A DNA stretch of 64,000 bases from Blastomussa wellsi (Eukaryota; Cnidaria; Anthozoa; Scleractinia; Plerogyridae), in contig OX393572.1 of assembly GCA_947652115.1 (NCBI GenBank), positions 2,671,484-2,735,483 of the forward strand, read 5' to 3'. The notes below the pieces were generated by a model that saw only the letters and a list, made by a program, of their open reading frames with translations, did not search any database and had not been told where the DNA came from. Positions 36,401 through 49,336 of this stretch are shown in pieces. Both the position numbers and the translations under genes were made by a program. Numbering within the stretch: the first letter of the stretch is position 1; each line of letters starts with the position of its first letter.

Positions 36401-38546
36401 TCACTCCTGCTGTGCCAACTTGTGTGCCTTGATTCTTGTAAGAATGATCAAAGCTTTTTTCTTCACATTTTCATTTTCGTGAGTTGTAAGATCTTCCAGC
36501 GCTTTGCTCAGGCCTGCTATTTCTAAATCCCGACGAAAATACTCTGCCAAGGAAAAGGAGAATATATCTCTCAATTAATTTTGCAATCTATGTGTTAAGA
36601 AGCAAAGTGAGGACTAAAAGTGAAGAACAGCTCAGAGAAAAAGCCGACGAACGGCCGACAGTCGAGCGACATTCGGCCGACAAACGACCGACAGTCGTCC
36701 GACAAACAGTCGGTGAACAATCCGCCAACAATCGTACACGCACAAGGACCCCGACCGCTCCAAAGCCCTAAGTTAGGTTAACGTGACCCACATCATAAAA
36801 AAGCTTACAAACCTTTCAGTGAAAATGATTCCAAGACTGCCATGGCATTGTAGCATGTTTGTGGGTTAACGCCTTCTGTTTTTATCATCTTGATCAGCGT
36901 TTGAATGATACCGCTCTCTCTGAACTTGTGGTAGTAGTTCTCTGTATAAACGAACAAAACGCAAAGGGAATTAAGATCTCGATTTATTCTCGGAGACCCA
37001 GGGCCGTTCGACTCTGTACCTGGATGTATTAAAGAGAAAACCGTCATACAATTTTTGTTTGGAGAATTTAGAGGTTCATCCAAAAATATTCCCTAGCCCT
37101 AGCTGATGATTTTCTCAATTCTCGTCATCTGTTTGTTTGACAATGTATTGAGATTGTGAGGAGAAATTGATTTTGATCAACATGGAATTGAAAAACCAAG
37201 GATATGGACAGTAACTATGGTAACCAACATTGCTACTGAACTTTGTACCTTCCACTGTTGATGACATCATTGCTAAGGCAATCAATGCTTCGTTCTGCAT
37301 GATCACGTGTTCCGAAGATACCATGGCAACGATAGGGGTTAGTCCTCCACATTTCATAATTTGTCGCAATACCTCTGTCGTGGGCAAGGAAAACCAAAAA
37401 TAGAAAATCAGTAAATGAATGATATTAACACGGGCAAATTCAGCGAGAGCACACAAAGAGCCGAAAATGTGGGGAAACGTTTGTGCGCGGCAGTGCGGGT
37501 AATAAATAGCTGCACTTTGTTGAGTCCTGTAAAACAATTAAAAGGAACACTGCCGCGGATTTTAGCCACAAGGCACAAGAAAATGGGGACCAAATTGAGT
37601 GAAATATAGGAAAAAATTGTGTTACCTGCAGTCTTTAACTGTTTAACAATCACTGCCAACATTCTGCTCGCCTCAGATCTAACGCCTTCGTGACCACTGG
37701 ACTCACAACACCGCACTAAGGTGTTAAGATGTTCGTTACTGCTAACAATCCTATTGGCCACGTCAGCTGTAACGCAACGGAACAAAATAGAAAAGTTTGT
37801 CACAACAAGCCTGGTTTCTTGTCGCACTTTTATTGCTTCATGAGAAATTTCCCACACCAAATTTTATGCGTTAAGGGTTTTTATATCTTACCTTTTTGTA
37901 TCGTACCTTTTGTATCTTTGTGACATGGCACGCACTAAAGAAATGTTCGTGTCATCAAAACCAAGGTAATCACTCGGACCAATCACAATCGACACAGACA
38001 CAGTGAACCAATCAAAACTCGCAATTAAACAAAAGAAAATTTATGCAGCCGACACGAAGCGCGGGAAAGCATGTGTGAGTGAGTCACGATTGGTTTCGGT
38101 TTTACTTCTGATTAGATAAAAAATGACATAAGATTTTTAAACCAATCAGTGTGAGTTGTAATGCAAAACCAAAGCAAACGCGAAATTTGTCGGTGGCGCC
38201 ACGCGGATAGCCCTGGAGACGAGGTTGCTTTCGCCACTCAAGTTGAAGTAAAGGTGATGTTACACGAGACGATGTTTAATGACGATTTTAACGCAACATT
38301 GCGTTAAAACTCTACGTCGTGTAACATCGCAAGCCGGACGATTTTTAATGCAACATGTTGCGGTAACATGTTGCAGCAGTTTGAAGGCTATTCAAAAACC
38401 TGCAACATTGTTGTTGTTGGCTCGTGTAACACTCGTCTCGCTGACTGTTACATGGCGTGATATTAGCAATACGCAATACGCATGCTCAAAATGAGGTTGC
38501 GTTAAAAATCGTCCCATGCAACATACCGATGCCACACATCATTGCC

Positions 38547-38585
<39 letters not shown>

Positions 38586-41500
38586 AAGAAAGTATAGATT
38601 TATCTAATAATGAGCTCACATACTCGTCCGAAACTTCAGCAAAACGCAATTCAGCCGCAATTGTTTTGGTTTTCAAAGTCGGCGCTTTCGCTACTAGTGG
38701 GCTATAACATATAGCTCAACCAATCAGAACGCAGCATTGATAATAGACCACTAGTTGGATTTTACTAATAAACGATATCTCGTGTAACATGGAGTAAAAA
38801 CTGCCGTTAAAAATCGTACCGTGTAACATCGCCTTAAAAGCTGCTCTACTCGAGTAAAACCTCTTTATTATGCTACTGGTATTGTTTTTAAAAGCGTGCA
38901 CTTACGTTGTCCCGTCAAAAGCATGCGCAGGGTACCCAGGACTTTAAACTGCACGAAAGGAGACTGGGTTGTGAGTAAAGGAAGAATGACATCCAAACTG
39001 CCACTTTCCACAAGTTTTGACTTGTTAACTGCTACAAGTGAAAAAAAGATCAATTTTAAATTACTACCTAAGGTTTCAAGGTACTTTTTCAAGGGACACA
39101 GTCAGCTTTCAGACCACACTAATCTGGACACTAGTTTTCTTCTCACTTTGAAAAAGTTTACCTCAATCTGAAATCAAAGGTACCCGTCAAGTACATCTAG
39201 AAATCCGCTTCAATCTTCCCAGTGTTTCACTCAATTTTCAATCGTTTACTGAAAATTTGTTTTTGAGTGTGCTTTTTCTCGTCCTATGATATTATTTTAT
39301 CATATTTGGTTAAAACAGTATGGATCGCGATAAAGTGTGACATGCAAATTAGCTATGAAATGGTATCTAATGGGCATGTGCACCAGTTGACTGTGTCCCT
39401 TCAAAGCTGCCAACAATGCAAAGCACAGAGTATATAGCAGGGAGATCATTCTTACGTTTCTATTATGAAGTGATGCAAATAATGACATGTTTATTATCAT
39501 TACAATGTTCTTCACAACATACTGTCAAAGTCAAAATCTGTCAATTCATAGTGAATTTCAAGAACAGGTTTTAGTCAGAAATGCAGAACACCACAAATGT
39601 CCATGCAAGTCTAAGTACCCAAACCATTTCTCACCTGGCATTGCAAGATTCTTCAGTGCACTGAAAATAGCTTGTTGATGTCTACCCATGTTCTAAAAGA
39701 AAAACGTATTGTAAAATTATCACTGAAAACACTCTCAAGCAATTTTATCTTTTTCTCACAAGATAATTTGCCCGAAATTTATACCAAAATTTCCGCTTCA
39801 TCGAGTCTCGCCAGACGAGACTCTCGTCTTGTGAGAGTCTTGTCTCGCGAGAAACGCGACGACAGGTGGTAACTTACTTTTGAGCGGTACAGTATGATTA
39901 CCTCTTGTTTGGTTGTTCGGGCTAGTAGCTGAAGCAACTGTATATGGATTCCTTGCTCAACAAGTTTTATGCAGTGTTCATCTATGGACACAAAATATGG
40001 TAAATCATGAGTAGCTTCCTCTGCAAGTAATTCTGTTGCTGAGGGAAGATAGGAATGATATAAAAGGAAAATGAACGAGAAATAATAGTAATAAAACAAG
40101 TTTCTTTCCAAGTTGTTTTCGTACACTTCCCTTTTGTTTGTTTCTGGTCTTCCCTGAAAGGAAAGAGCAACAGGGCAAAGGCCGAGGGTAGAATGATGAA
40201 ATTCCAAGTATTAAGTTCAAATATTGAAGAATAAAATACATTATAGCATGATGTTGCATTTGAATTGAGTCCCCTACCTGTTCTTCCAAAGTTGCCAACA
40301 GCCAAGCAACCGGAAATTTCAAGATGCTGGTCTCCGGAAGACAGCCATGATACACACATCTTATAGACAGACCCATTGCCATCATTGAACAACAGTTTCA
40401 TACTATCATCTGAAGACAAAATGAACATTAAATTTCCTCTTCCAGCATTAGTTAGATTTAAACACATGGGAGGCGCAGTGGCCTAATGGTTAGCGAGCTG
40501 GACTCCAGATCAGACCGTCCGGGTTCGAGCCTCTAGCCAGTGCACTGCGTTGTGTTCTTAGGCAAGACTCTCACAGAGCCTCTCTTCACCCAGGTGTATA
40601 AATGGGTACTGTCGAATTTACTGCTGGGGGTAACCCTGTGATGGACTAGCATCCCATCCAGGGGGAGTAGAAATACTCTCTGCTGCTTCATGCTACAGAA
40701 ACCGGGATAAGCTCCGGCCAGATGGGCCACTGGGGCTGTTACCTTTTTTAAGAGCAGTTTTCAACTGAGGGTTGCAAAACAAACCCAACGCAATTACAAC
40801 AGCTAATCACAACAAACATAAACAACACACTGAGACAGTAAAAACACAAAGCAGAAATAAAAAACACCAAGTGCTGGAAAATGCATGTGACTACATGTAA
40901 GTTGCAAAAGACTTGGAAAAATGCCCAAAATGTAGCAAAAAGTCAGAGAGAATTTCAGTGACCTTCTGTAAGCAACATCACTATCAAGTCAGCAGCAGTT
41001 TGCACTTTTTCTTTCAAACTCTCATCCTCTGCCATGTCTTTAGCAGTGCCAGATGACACAGTGTTTGCCAGATGTTCAGCATATCCCTGTTGTACCAGCG
41101 CCTTCTTTACATTATCTGTGAAAACAATATAGTTAAAGAAGCTTAATTATTGAGCAGTGTCCTGAAACAATTTTAACTTTGACAAGGCCTGAGTTTTTGC
41201 TATAGAGAGGCTTCTTACCGGCATGTTACTTCCTGTCACCAAAAATAAAATTAATAACATTATCGGTAACTAATAAAATAACTAATAAAAACAATGTTAA
41301 ATACGTATATACATGTACCAAATTGGAATGTCTTGAGAAGCAACTTTTAATAGAGTAATTATGTAATTAGTTTCCTACACAATTATGCAATTATGCCATT
41401 TGGGACTAACACACATTCATCAATCATAAATGTTCCTGGGATGGGTGGGTGGGTGGGGGAGAATAGATTGTGTAACATGCTGAAGGAGCATCTGCATAGG

Positions 41501-44500
41501 AGACTATAAGAAAGTTGGAGTTCAAGCCTTTGCCAGGGTGTACTGTGTTATTAGGAAGACACTCTTTTTAACATGTGCCTCTCCCATTTTCCAAATTTAT
41601 CAGGGAATGATTTAAATGCCTGATTCATTGTTGGTCAGCAGCATATCCAAGTCCTTGTTAGATTGAATGTCACAGATCCAGGGTTTTCATTATTACGTTT
41701 TTGCGCAGGAGGGGACGTATAGATATTTAGCAGGGGGACAGAAAAGAACACAACTAAGTGGATTTTTTCGTACTCATTTTGAAAGTAGGCGGGTACCGGC
41801 TTTTCATCCACTAAACAAATTAAAATCTAACAACAGTTGTCTGGAGGTTGTCACACTGGTACATGTCATGCTGTTCCAAATTTGCTTCCCCTGCCCCCCC
41901 CCCCCCCCCTCTCCTTATAGACACAGACACATAAAAATTACTTACCATCGGCAACAACAGATGAGAAAATTTCAAACACCAAGTCAATCAATTCTTCATC
42001 TTCAGATTCTTGGACAATTTTCATTAAAATAGATACACCATCACTCTCACTAAAACTTGATTTTCCCTTCTCTGCGAATGACACATGTTAAGAAAATGAC
42101 AAAAAAAATATTCACTGTTACTCCTTGGCTAATAACTGTCCACAAATGCCATTAACCTGGAGTTATTGAACACAGGACTTTCAAGTAATATGTCAAAAAC
42201 GAGTGCAAGTGTTTCATCAGGGGTTCCAAACACCGAGAAACAGATGAAAGCACGAGGCCGTGGAATAGGCTATTGTTTGTTTCTTATTCGTGGTAAATGA
42301 AATAAATATTTAATATGCAGGCAGGTTTTTTGTTGGATTAACATTTCGCCTCGTGATGGAGCTCAAGTCCTGATCAGAACGATTTCGTGTTCCTAAATCT
42401 TCTTCTTTGGTTTTCAAAATTCGTGAAGGAGGTAGCTAAAAAGTCTGGTGGTTTATACACTCCAAAGACTTTTTATGCCATCATTTGTGCTCTCAAGCGT
42501 TATTTGGAGGAGCAAAATGGATCCGAAGCTTTGAATCCTCTGGACACTAGTGACAAGATAATTGACAACTTTTTTTAGACTGCATTGTTGTTGTAAGTAA
42601 TGATTGAAGCAGCAAATATGCAAATATACTGTATTTAGTATTAGGATAATTAAAATTCAAGTTTCTTGATCAGTGTTTTCATCAGTTTTTGAACTAACTG
42701 GAGTAATCTTGATCTAGATTTTCATTGGGTATCAAGATACATGCACCTGACCAAAATGGGGCACTCCGATTGGCTTATAACGGTATGAATAATTAATAAG
42801 TTTGAGAAAACGATTTGAAGATGCTGCCTAGTGCTGCACCTGTCAACAGCAATATTAGAAGCTGAAAATAGTTAGCTAGTTTCCAGGATTAAACGCAGGC
42901 ATTGTTCAATTGCTACTTTATATTTGACTGGGTTATTTACCAGTTTCATATTGCTGGTACTTCATATTTGACAGCATTATGTGAAGTTTCAGTGAACTTT
43001 TACAATGAGGACACTTAATGATGCTTGTCATAAAGAGCTTGCATCTCATTAGCGCTCAATCTTAAAATATGTTAATCTAAACAAATTAGATACAGTGCGT
43101 CAGTACCTGATGAGATGAGCACAGATACAGCTGACAATGCCATTTGACAGAGAGAAGGGTTGCTATGGAAACTTTGCTTGACAAAGCCCAGCAAAAAGGA
43201 TACTGCACCAAATGAAACCGCCTCGGCAGTTAGAGCCTCTGCAGCAAAAAGGAACTGACTGAGGGTCAAGCATTATTAAATAACAAGGACTAACGTTAAG
43301 AGAATGTAACAGGCTTTAAAAATCTGTTAATTGTAATGTAGGTTACTTATCTTTAATTTATTTATAAATATTTTAAAAGTGACTTCGTGCTTTTAAAGAT
43401 GATGATTTTGACAATGACTATGATGATGACAATAATAATAATGACAATGACAATAATAATGATGACGATGATGAATTAGCAAGGGCAATATTATTATTTT
43501 AGTATTTTGAGGTGGCCACTGTACCATCGTCACTTGCAACATTAAGCATGGATCCACAAGCAGCTAACTCAAGTTTGTTGTCACTTTTTTCATCAAAGCT
43601 TTTCTCAAGAACTTCTAGCTGCTTCACAATTTTCTCAGCTCCTTGGTTTTCCAACAGTGTAGACTTCGCAAGTTCTGAAAACCCAAGTGGAACAAAATCT
43701 GGTCACAATGTTTTTTGATACTCAGGGCTTGAAAATGCACTTTCTGGCTTTAAGGGACCACTACGTAGATTTTCCTGTCAGGCAAAAATCTTTTCATTAA
43801 AGAACCTTAATGTCATAAAATTTAACCTTCGTCTTGAGTGGTATTTTTTCCCTCAAAACATGGTCCAAAAACTGGGGTGTGTAATAATGTTTATTAATTA
43901 CTCATGCCTGCCTAGATCAGCTGAGGCTATAGGGGTTTCAAAAATTCTGTATAGATTTTTGAAGTAAATAAAGTTTGCATTGTTGATGTATTGTTTATAA
44001 TACATAGGTGTGCATTATACATAGGTAAATACGGTAGCTATAATAATGATGTAGTCATAAAATCTTAATGGGGGGTTCGTGACGAAGGTGGGTTAAGAAT
44101 GGTATCAATGTGCACAGGAACAGTTATCTACTTACCATTATCAAAACTGATATTCCCAATAGCTCTCAAGGACTGAAAAACAATGTTTGGATCATCACTT
44201 TCAAGATTTGATAAGATAGTTGATATGAGTCCTGCCTTGACACAAGGAACTCTTGTCTCCTCTGAAAATAGGGATTAAACAGATTTTCTTTGTTTAAGTG
44301 ATTATCCCAAGGGAAAACAAAATACAGTTATTGAGGGTGCTTTCTTCAGTTTTTTCGAGACTCGAGAGTGCCAAAATGGTCTACTCCCTCCATGCCCATT
44401 AGTTAATTTATTACCTGATTTTGCAATCTCAGCAATTAGCATCAAAACCTTTGCTTTACTTTCAGGCATATCATCTTCCAACAAAGCTACAACAATCTCA

Positions 44501-44843
44501 AGAATGTTTTCTATAGTTGCTTCATCCAACTGTTCTGTAAAACAAATTTTAAAAAAGAAGAGCTTACTGCAAACTCAGCACCACCCCACCCTACAAAGTA
44601 GTACGGATGCAACTGTGTACAGGCGTAATACTTCAAGTTAAATCTTAAAGATTTCGGTAAAATTACATTAATCTAGTTTGAGTATATAATAAATTGCTTT
44701 ATTGCAGAGCATCGACAGGAAATTTCCTTACCTCTGTTATTTTGAAGAGTAGTAATTATGGCATCAGCCGCTCCCATGTCAAATCCTACAGTCCCTTCAA
44801 CGCTGAGTTTTAGCTTCTCGAATAGTTCCCATAAGTGAGTCAT
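36401..44843 (-). CDS. RAP1GDS1: Rap1 GTPase-GDP dissociation stimulator 1 (SmgGDS), armadillo-repeat protein
   Basis: A chaperone and exchange factor for small GTPases with polybasic tails (RhoA, Rap1 in vertebrates), built of armadillo repeats in the cytosol. Fifteen coding exons on the minus strand: 44843-44732, 44534-44415, 44261-44136, 43674-43525, 43238-43107, 42071-41946, 41115-40963, 40409-40278, 40038-39902, 39692-39635, 39031-38906, 37766-37626, 37374-37249, 36941-36813 and 36543-36401. The sum is 1911 nt, 636 aa (human about 607). Matches to the family include RVPCVKAGLISTIL, LRAIGNISFDN, DDSMKLLFNDGNGSVYK, ALKNLAMP, PFVQFKVLGTLRMLL and SSEHVIMQNEALIALAMM. Most junctions are phase 1 and most exons are 120-150 nt, each close to one armadillo repeat. 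The start MTHLWELFEKLKLS is at ATG 44841-44843. Introns carry a SINE (40468), a TIR element (38251) and a cryptic 9-10 bp repeat (36640). Confidence 0.95.
36640..36740. repeat. Cryptic CGGCCGACA/CGACCGACAGTC repeat in RAP1GDS1 last intron
   Basis: Irregular repeats of cgaacggccgacagtc, cggccgacaaacgaccgaca and gtccgacaaacagtcgg span about 100 bp, with period near 10-15. Confidence 0.75.
38251..38835. mobile_element. Non-autonomous DNA element with TGTTACACG terminal inverted repeats
   Basis: The left end AAGGTGATGTTACACGAGAC, then GATGTTTAATG, and on the opposite strand the right end AAGGCGATGTTACACGGTAC, then GATTTTTAACG, pair over about 30 bp. The motif gtgtaacat with cgttaaaaatcgt is repeated inside on both strands. 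No transposase ORF is seen. It lies in the RAP1GDS1 intron 37767-38905. A clear target duplication was not found. Confidence 0.8.
40468..40745 (+). mobile_element. tRNA-derived SINE, third full copy
   Basis: gggaggcgcagtggcctaat and ggttagcgagctggactcc, then ccgtccgggttcgagcc, give box A and box B in plus orientation. The body blocks cttaggcaagactc, cacccaggtgtataaatggg and gatggactagcatcccatcc follow, and the 3' end is ttaccttttttaag. It lies in RAP1GDS1 between coding exons 7 and 8, antisense to the gene. No clear target duplication was identified. Confidence 0.88.
41480..41615 (+). mobile_element. Probable decayed SINE fragment
   Basis: ggagttcaagcctttgccag, then gtactgtgttattaggaaga and cactcttttt, then tgcctctcccatttt, follow the order box B, GTGTT-tt-GGAAGACACTC and GTGCCTCTC of the SINE family. 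Box A is not recognisable. Confidence 0.4.
41883..41909. repeat. Poly(C) tract
   Basis: A C-rich run ending in 17 or more consecutive C lies in an intron, 37 bp from the RAP1GDS1 exon at 41946. Confidence 0.9.
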
Positions 44844-47447
44844 TGTTGGTTTAACTTTCTCCTGTACAATCTCTACATACTTGTGCTTAAATCGGAGCTA
44901 GCTATAAAGCCAGTTCACCACAAAAATGGGTGGAACTGTGTAGAACAATTGTGCTTCGGTAAAGTCAGTTGCGTGACTGTGGTAGTTGTGTGACATCGTC
45001 TGACATCGTGAAACAACCTTGAGCCCGCAGTCAGATCCGTAATACTTCATATACGTTGTCATATACAGTCCAATAGAGAAAATGATTTATGTATGGCGGC
45101 TCCTTACATTTTCTCGACGTGTGCGGTTTATAGCGTTTAGCGATTTCATTTATGTGGCATGAACTGTAACCAGAGAAATGTGAAAAATAATTTTTAACAA
45201 AATCGGAAGTCTGCTTAGATTCTCCCAACCACGTACTTCCGCGGGTGGAATCGCAATGAATGTATATGCGCATGTGCGACTGGATAGACTGTTTTCTCCA
45301 CAGACCAACCAATTCAACTTCCTCTCTGATTTCCATCTCGATATCCCATTGCCGGACGCGCGCTCAAAAACCCAAGCAAAAAATAAATAGATGAATATAC
45401 TCGGGGAAAAACTTTTCTCGGCAGAGAAAACTGTCACTGATTCTGTCAATTAACGTGTGAGCTTACAGAATTCCGTGTGTGTGTAATTTAATTTGACAAC
45501 ATGAATGTTAAAATATTCCTTTAGCTAAGACGTCCTTGCTTATGAAACAATTACCTGCAGCTCTGGTCATTGGACTCTAATTAAAACGAACCATTTAAGG
45601 ATTTGACCGGAAATAGCTTCTGAAACAACAAGTTGCTAAAAGCCAGTAAACGTCCATATATACTTCTTTCCACTAAAGCTGTCTTGACAATGCAATAGGC
45701 CATTTCCGAGTTTTCTTTTGCCTCAGTGTCAAAACAAGTGTAATTGCGAAACCATTCATATGAAATGTAAAACGAGCTGATTTCCATTTGAATAGTTTTG
45801 CACTTAGACTCGTTTTGAAACATAGGAAAAAGGAAACTCGAAAATGACCCATTGTCACTTTTTTCGTTTAATTTCCTTATGCATTTGACTCTCTTTATTT
45901 TTACACAGAGATTAAAAGAACAATATACATGTATACATAACTGGAGTTATCAAAACCAGAATTTATGACCCCCGTTTGTACAAGACTTTGTTTCGTCTGT
46001 CAACTATGTCTTAAAACCGGGCCAAAAAAGGACCAAAGGGAAAAATATCAAAACAAACTACCGCATCGAACTAAGGATAAAAGAGTGGGAAAAGAGAAAG
46101 AAACAGCCATTACTTTTAATTTTTTATAGAGTCGACTTTGGAAACTTCTGGCGGGAAAAAACGGTTCGCGCGAGTTTCGCTCAAAACTCCTTTGACCCAG
46201 TTTTGGATGAAAAATCCAGAAACAGTTATAATAATATGTCGGAACTAATTTATGTTTAGCATAAGCTACTATTTCTGAGAAAAACGTCAGTTCTAGCGTT
46301 ATATACTGCGATCTGACTTCCACCTCGTACGATTTCTCTTGACGTAAATATCCTGGGTTTTGGCATCACCCAGGAACCGGAAAACTGTAAGGGGAAAACT
46401 CTTGCGTTGGACCAGGTAAGCTGACGCTTGGACGCCATGTTCCTTGTTGACCCCAAAGGCGATGGCATGAGCACAGGAATACATTATTGACATCAACCGA
46501 GAGCATCCGAACGAGCAATTCTTTTCAATTTCGTGCGGTGTACTGAAGAGACTTTAATTAAAGTTGTTGACCTATTAAAGCTTCAGATATTCCTTTAGAC
46601 TACAGTCAGTAATACGAGAGGCAAGAAAAACGAGTTGGCTGGCAAAAACTGAAATTAAATTAATGTGCGTCTACGAACGTAACTCGCGTGGGTCAATTAA
46701 TTTTTCGCGCTCGCTTCACGAACGAAAAGGGAAAGATAGAAATTTCTATTTACCTACTAGAAGATGGGTATCCATGTTCTATAAGAAAATAATACCCGTT
46801 TGAGGTCTAGAAAAGCTGCTTTTCTAGACCTCAAAAGGGCATCATTTTCTTAGGACATTGGGAAACCCATCTTCTAGTTGGTTTAGAATATAGCGCAACA
46901 TAAACTACATCCGGAGTACCGGGCTTCTCTAGTTTTTTCCATGTTCTATTAAAAATAAAGCTCGCTAAGAGTCCATGGCGAGCTGTATTCTAAAGAACAT
47001 TATTGCCCGCATGTCAAATATAAATGAGTAGTTACCACTCAACACATGCATCAATATCGATCAGTTGAAACCTTTCTTCAAGTATTTGTTTGGGTATTTT
47101 AAGTATTTGTTTTCTGCCTTTCTTTTTTTAATTAGCTGAAGATCAGTGATGACTGTTTTATGGGTGGAGAACTGAAAGTGATCTTGAAGGTCTTGATTTG
47201 TCACCACCATCTTGAAACGGATTATGCCCACAACCGCCATCACAAGGATATGTCCGTCCAATCACTCCCCTCAAATCATAGACATCCCGTCTCTTTTTTC
47301 CTTATTCGCAGTAGGCGGAAAAATGACCGGAAGTGCTAACAGGCATCTTGCCATTAAAAACGCAACTGATTTCATTCACTTCTGTAGCCAGAAAAAACAA
47401 AACCGTTTATTGCCGATACCGCATAATTTGAATTTACGATGTTGACC
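44844..47447. other. Divergent intergenic region between RAP1GDS1 and the PPxY family
   Basis: Apart from the foldback element at 46753 I see no supported gene. Short ORFs on both strands lack motifs or splice support. The region contains promoters for RAP1GDS1 (minus) and for the first family member (plus). Confidence 0.6.
46753..46882. mobile_element. Foldback element with about 60-bp arms
   Basis: cctactagaagatgggtatc ... gaggtctagaaaagc is mirrored immediately by tgcttttctagacctc ... gaaacccatcttctagttgg. There is almost no loop, and the arms differ by a few bases and small indels. It looks like a minimal MITE. Confidence 0.85.
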
Positions 47448-48050
47448 ATGGCAGAAATAACTCGAGAAGCGTCGAAATGTCACAGAACTCTGCATTTAAC
47501 AGCGATGGCTGGATTTGCGTTTTTCTGTATTACTGCTAGTACGACTGTTATGGTTGTTAGTTTCGCTTTCCATTTCCCGGCTGATTCATCTTTAGTGAAT
47601 ATTTGCTGGGGAGCTGCCACTTTATTCTTTATTCTTGGCGCGATGACCGTGGCACTGTTGATATACTACAAACGACGACAAAACAGCGCAACTTCCCAAG
47701 TTGCCATCTCTTCAATTCCTGCAGAAGATTTGGAAAAATCTGCCGCTCCAATCCTGCCTCACAATGAAGTTCCTTGTTGCCAGCCATTTGTCCAAGTCTC
47801 TTCAACAGATTCCACGGCACTAGATTTGCCTGACTATGTTACTGCCGTTCAAAATATTGATGGAGTTTATTCATCTGTGAGCGCGGAAATTTGGACAGAA
47901 AATGTTCCTCAAACTCCGCCACCTGGTTACGAGCAAGCGCTTGAAATGACTACATTAGTTTCTACTCGTGTAAACCAAGCGGTTGCCTTTACTTCTAAAC
48001 CAGCTGTTTTAACACAAGAAGTGGACACATCACAAGAGATATTCGTGTAA
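47448..48050 (+). CDS. Two-TM PPxY membrane protein, family member 1
   Basis: An intronless 200-aa protein with start ATG 47448 in good context (accATGG). Hydrophobic segments at about residues 18-43 and 51-73 suggest a two-pass membrane protein with a long C-terminal tail. The tail carries the family signature SQVAISSIPAEDLEKS (83-98), an LPDY motif at 127-130, and TENVPQTPPPGYEQAL with PPGY at 158-161. PPxY and LPxY motifs are known ligands of WW domains, for example of NEDD4-type ubiquitin ligases. Such a partner is inferred only. This member lacks the CxxC loop seen in members 2, 4 and 5. It has the longest tail after the PPxY motif. I do not recognise a named family. Confidence 0.8.
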   Translation: MAEITREASKCHRTLHLTAMAGFAFFCITASTTVMVVSFAFHFPADSSLVNICWGAATLFFILGAMTVALLIYYKRRQNSATSQVAISSIPAEDLEKSAAPILPHNEVPCCQPFVQVSSTDSTALDLPDYVTAVQNIDGVYSSVSAEIWTENVPQTPPPGYEQALEMTTLVSTRVNQAVAFTSKPAVLTQEVDTSQEIFV

Positions 48051-48094
48051 TTCGATTGTCAAGCAAACTACCGAGCTCTTTTTCAGTCACGATG

Positions 48095-48480
48095 TCAGAA
48101 GCCCCCAAGCTTGGGTACTCCCATATATGGGCTATATAGGTATGTACCGCGGGATAGGGTATGGTTTTTCGAGGTTTTCGGTCCTTAAATAGGGTATCAT
48201 TTTTGCTTCTTTCGGCATTCTTCACGATGTGACCCTTAGATAGGGTACCTATATTGTAATAGTTATTTTGCAGTGCGTAAACCGAGCACGCCGAACGAAA
48301 ACATTACGGAAACGACAAATAGTTGACCCATTTACACCTTTCTTACTTTTTGTTTTTCCCTTGAATAGGGTGTCATTTTTTAGGTTTCGGCCTTAAATGG
48401 GGTATCAAATTCCGTTTTATTTATCCTTAAATAGGGTCAGGATTTAAGAACATTCGCGGTACACACTTATTCAAAATTTA
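48095..48480 (+). repeat. Dispersed repeat with ATAGGGTA motifs, copy 2
   Basis: ttgggtactcccatatatgg, ccgcgggatagggtatggtt, aaatagggtatcatttttgc and cattcttcacgatgtgaccc match the opposite-strand copy near 31300-31160. Further atagggt motifs occur to 48435. A C(20)-type tract follows at 48493-48515. Confidence 0.8.
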
Positions 48481-49287
48481 AGGGAGTACCCCTACCCCCC
48501 CCCCCCCCCCCCCCCGGCCGCAAAGCACGTGATCCAGGCATAACATTTTTCTTCTTGCACAGTTGCAAGTCATCAGGGCCCAGTTCAAAGGGTGGATAAC
48601 CCTGCACACTGGATAAATCGCACTCCTGTGGATAAGTGTTGACAAACCAAACTAAGGTATCCACTGGATAGTGATTTATCCGGTGGTTAGTGTTATCCAA
48701 CATTTGAACAACGGGGTTAAACTGACTTCCAAGTAAATAATAAATAATAAACTGATAATGCATGGCACGAGTTTTCATTATTTCTTTAGTTGGTTGCTAA
48801 ATGTTTTCTTTGCTGCGATTCTTTTTTGATCTGTTATTGTTATTCGGAAATAGTTCATCTACCTATGCATCTCTGTAAGTATGTTTGGAAACTATAATAT
48901 ATTAAAATATTACGTCGACTTCACTCTGACAGACTGTTGAGACTTCCGCTGACTTGTTTGGCAATTGGGGAGGTTTTATAACACAGATAACAAGTGGCCT
49001 GATTGCCTAACCAATCTATATTGTCCATCATTTATTAAAGCGGCTACGTTACGATACTTTGAGCCGAAAAACTCCATTTGAAGAGGTGATACTAAACCAA
49101 AAAGGGACAAGGATGGTTAAGGATGGAGAAGATTGAGAGAGGTTACAAATGACGAGTTTGAAAAAGAAAAACAAGGCTAAATTTGTCAAAGAGCATGCAG
49201 AAATCGTGCCTTATCGCCTTTAAAGTAGAGGTAGCGTATGAGTTTGATCATATACTGGTTTCAATTGCACATAAACCGACTAAGAGT

Positions 49288-49336
49288 ATCCCCCCTTCCC
49301 CCCTCGGATGGATGCTAGTCCATCGCAGCCGGGTTA
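49288..49336. mobile_element. SINE core fragment
   Basis: cccctcggatggatgctagt, then ccatcgcagccgggttacccc, matches the internal block of the full SINEs (ggatgggatgctagtccatc, then gcagggttaccccc), without the tRNA head. Confidence 0.7.

Noticed and set aside
45031..45449. Minus-strand ORFs upstream of RAP1GDS1
   Set aside because: No motif, no splice support, and the RAP1GDS1 model is complete from its own first exon.
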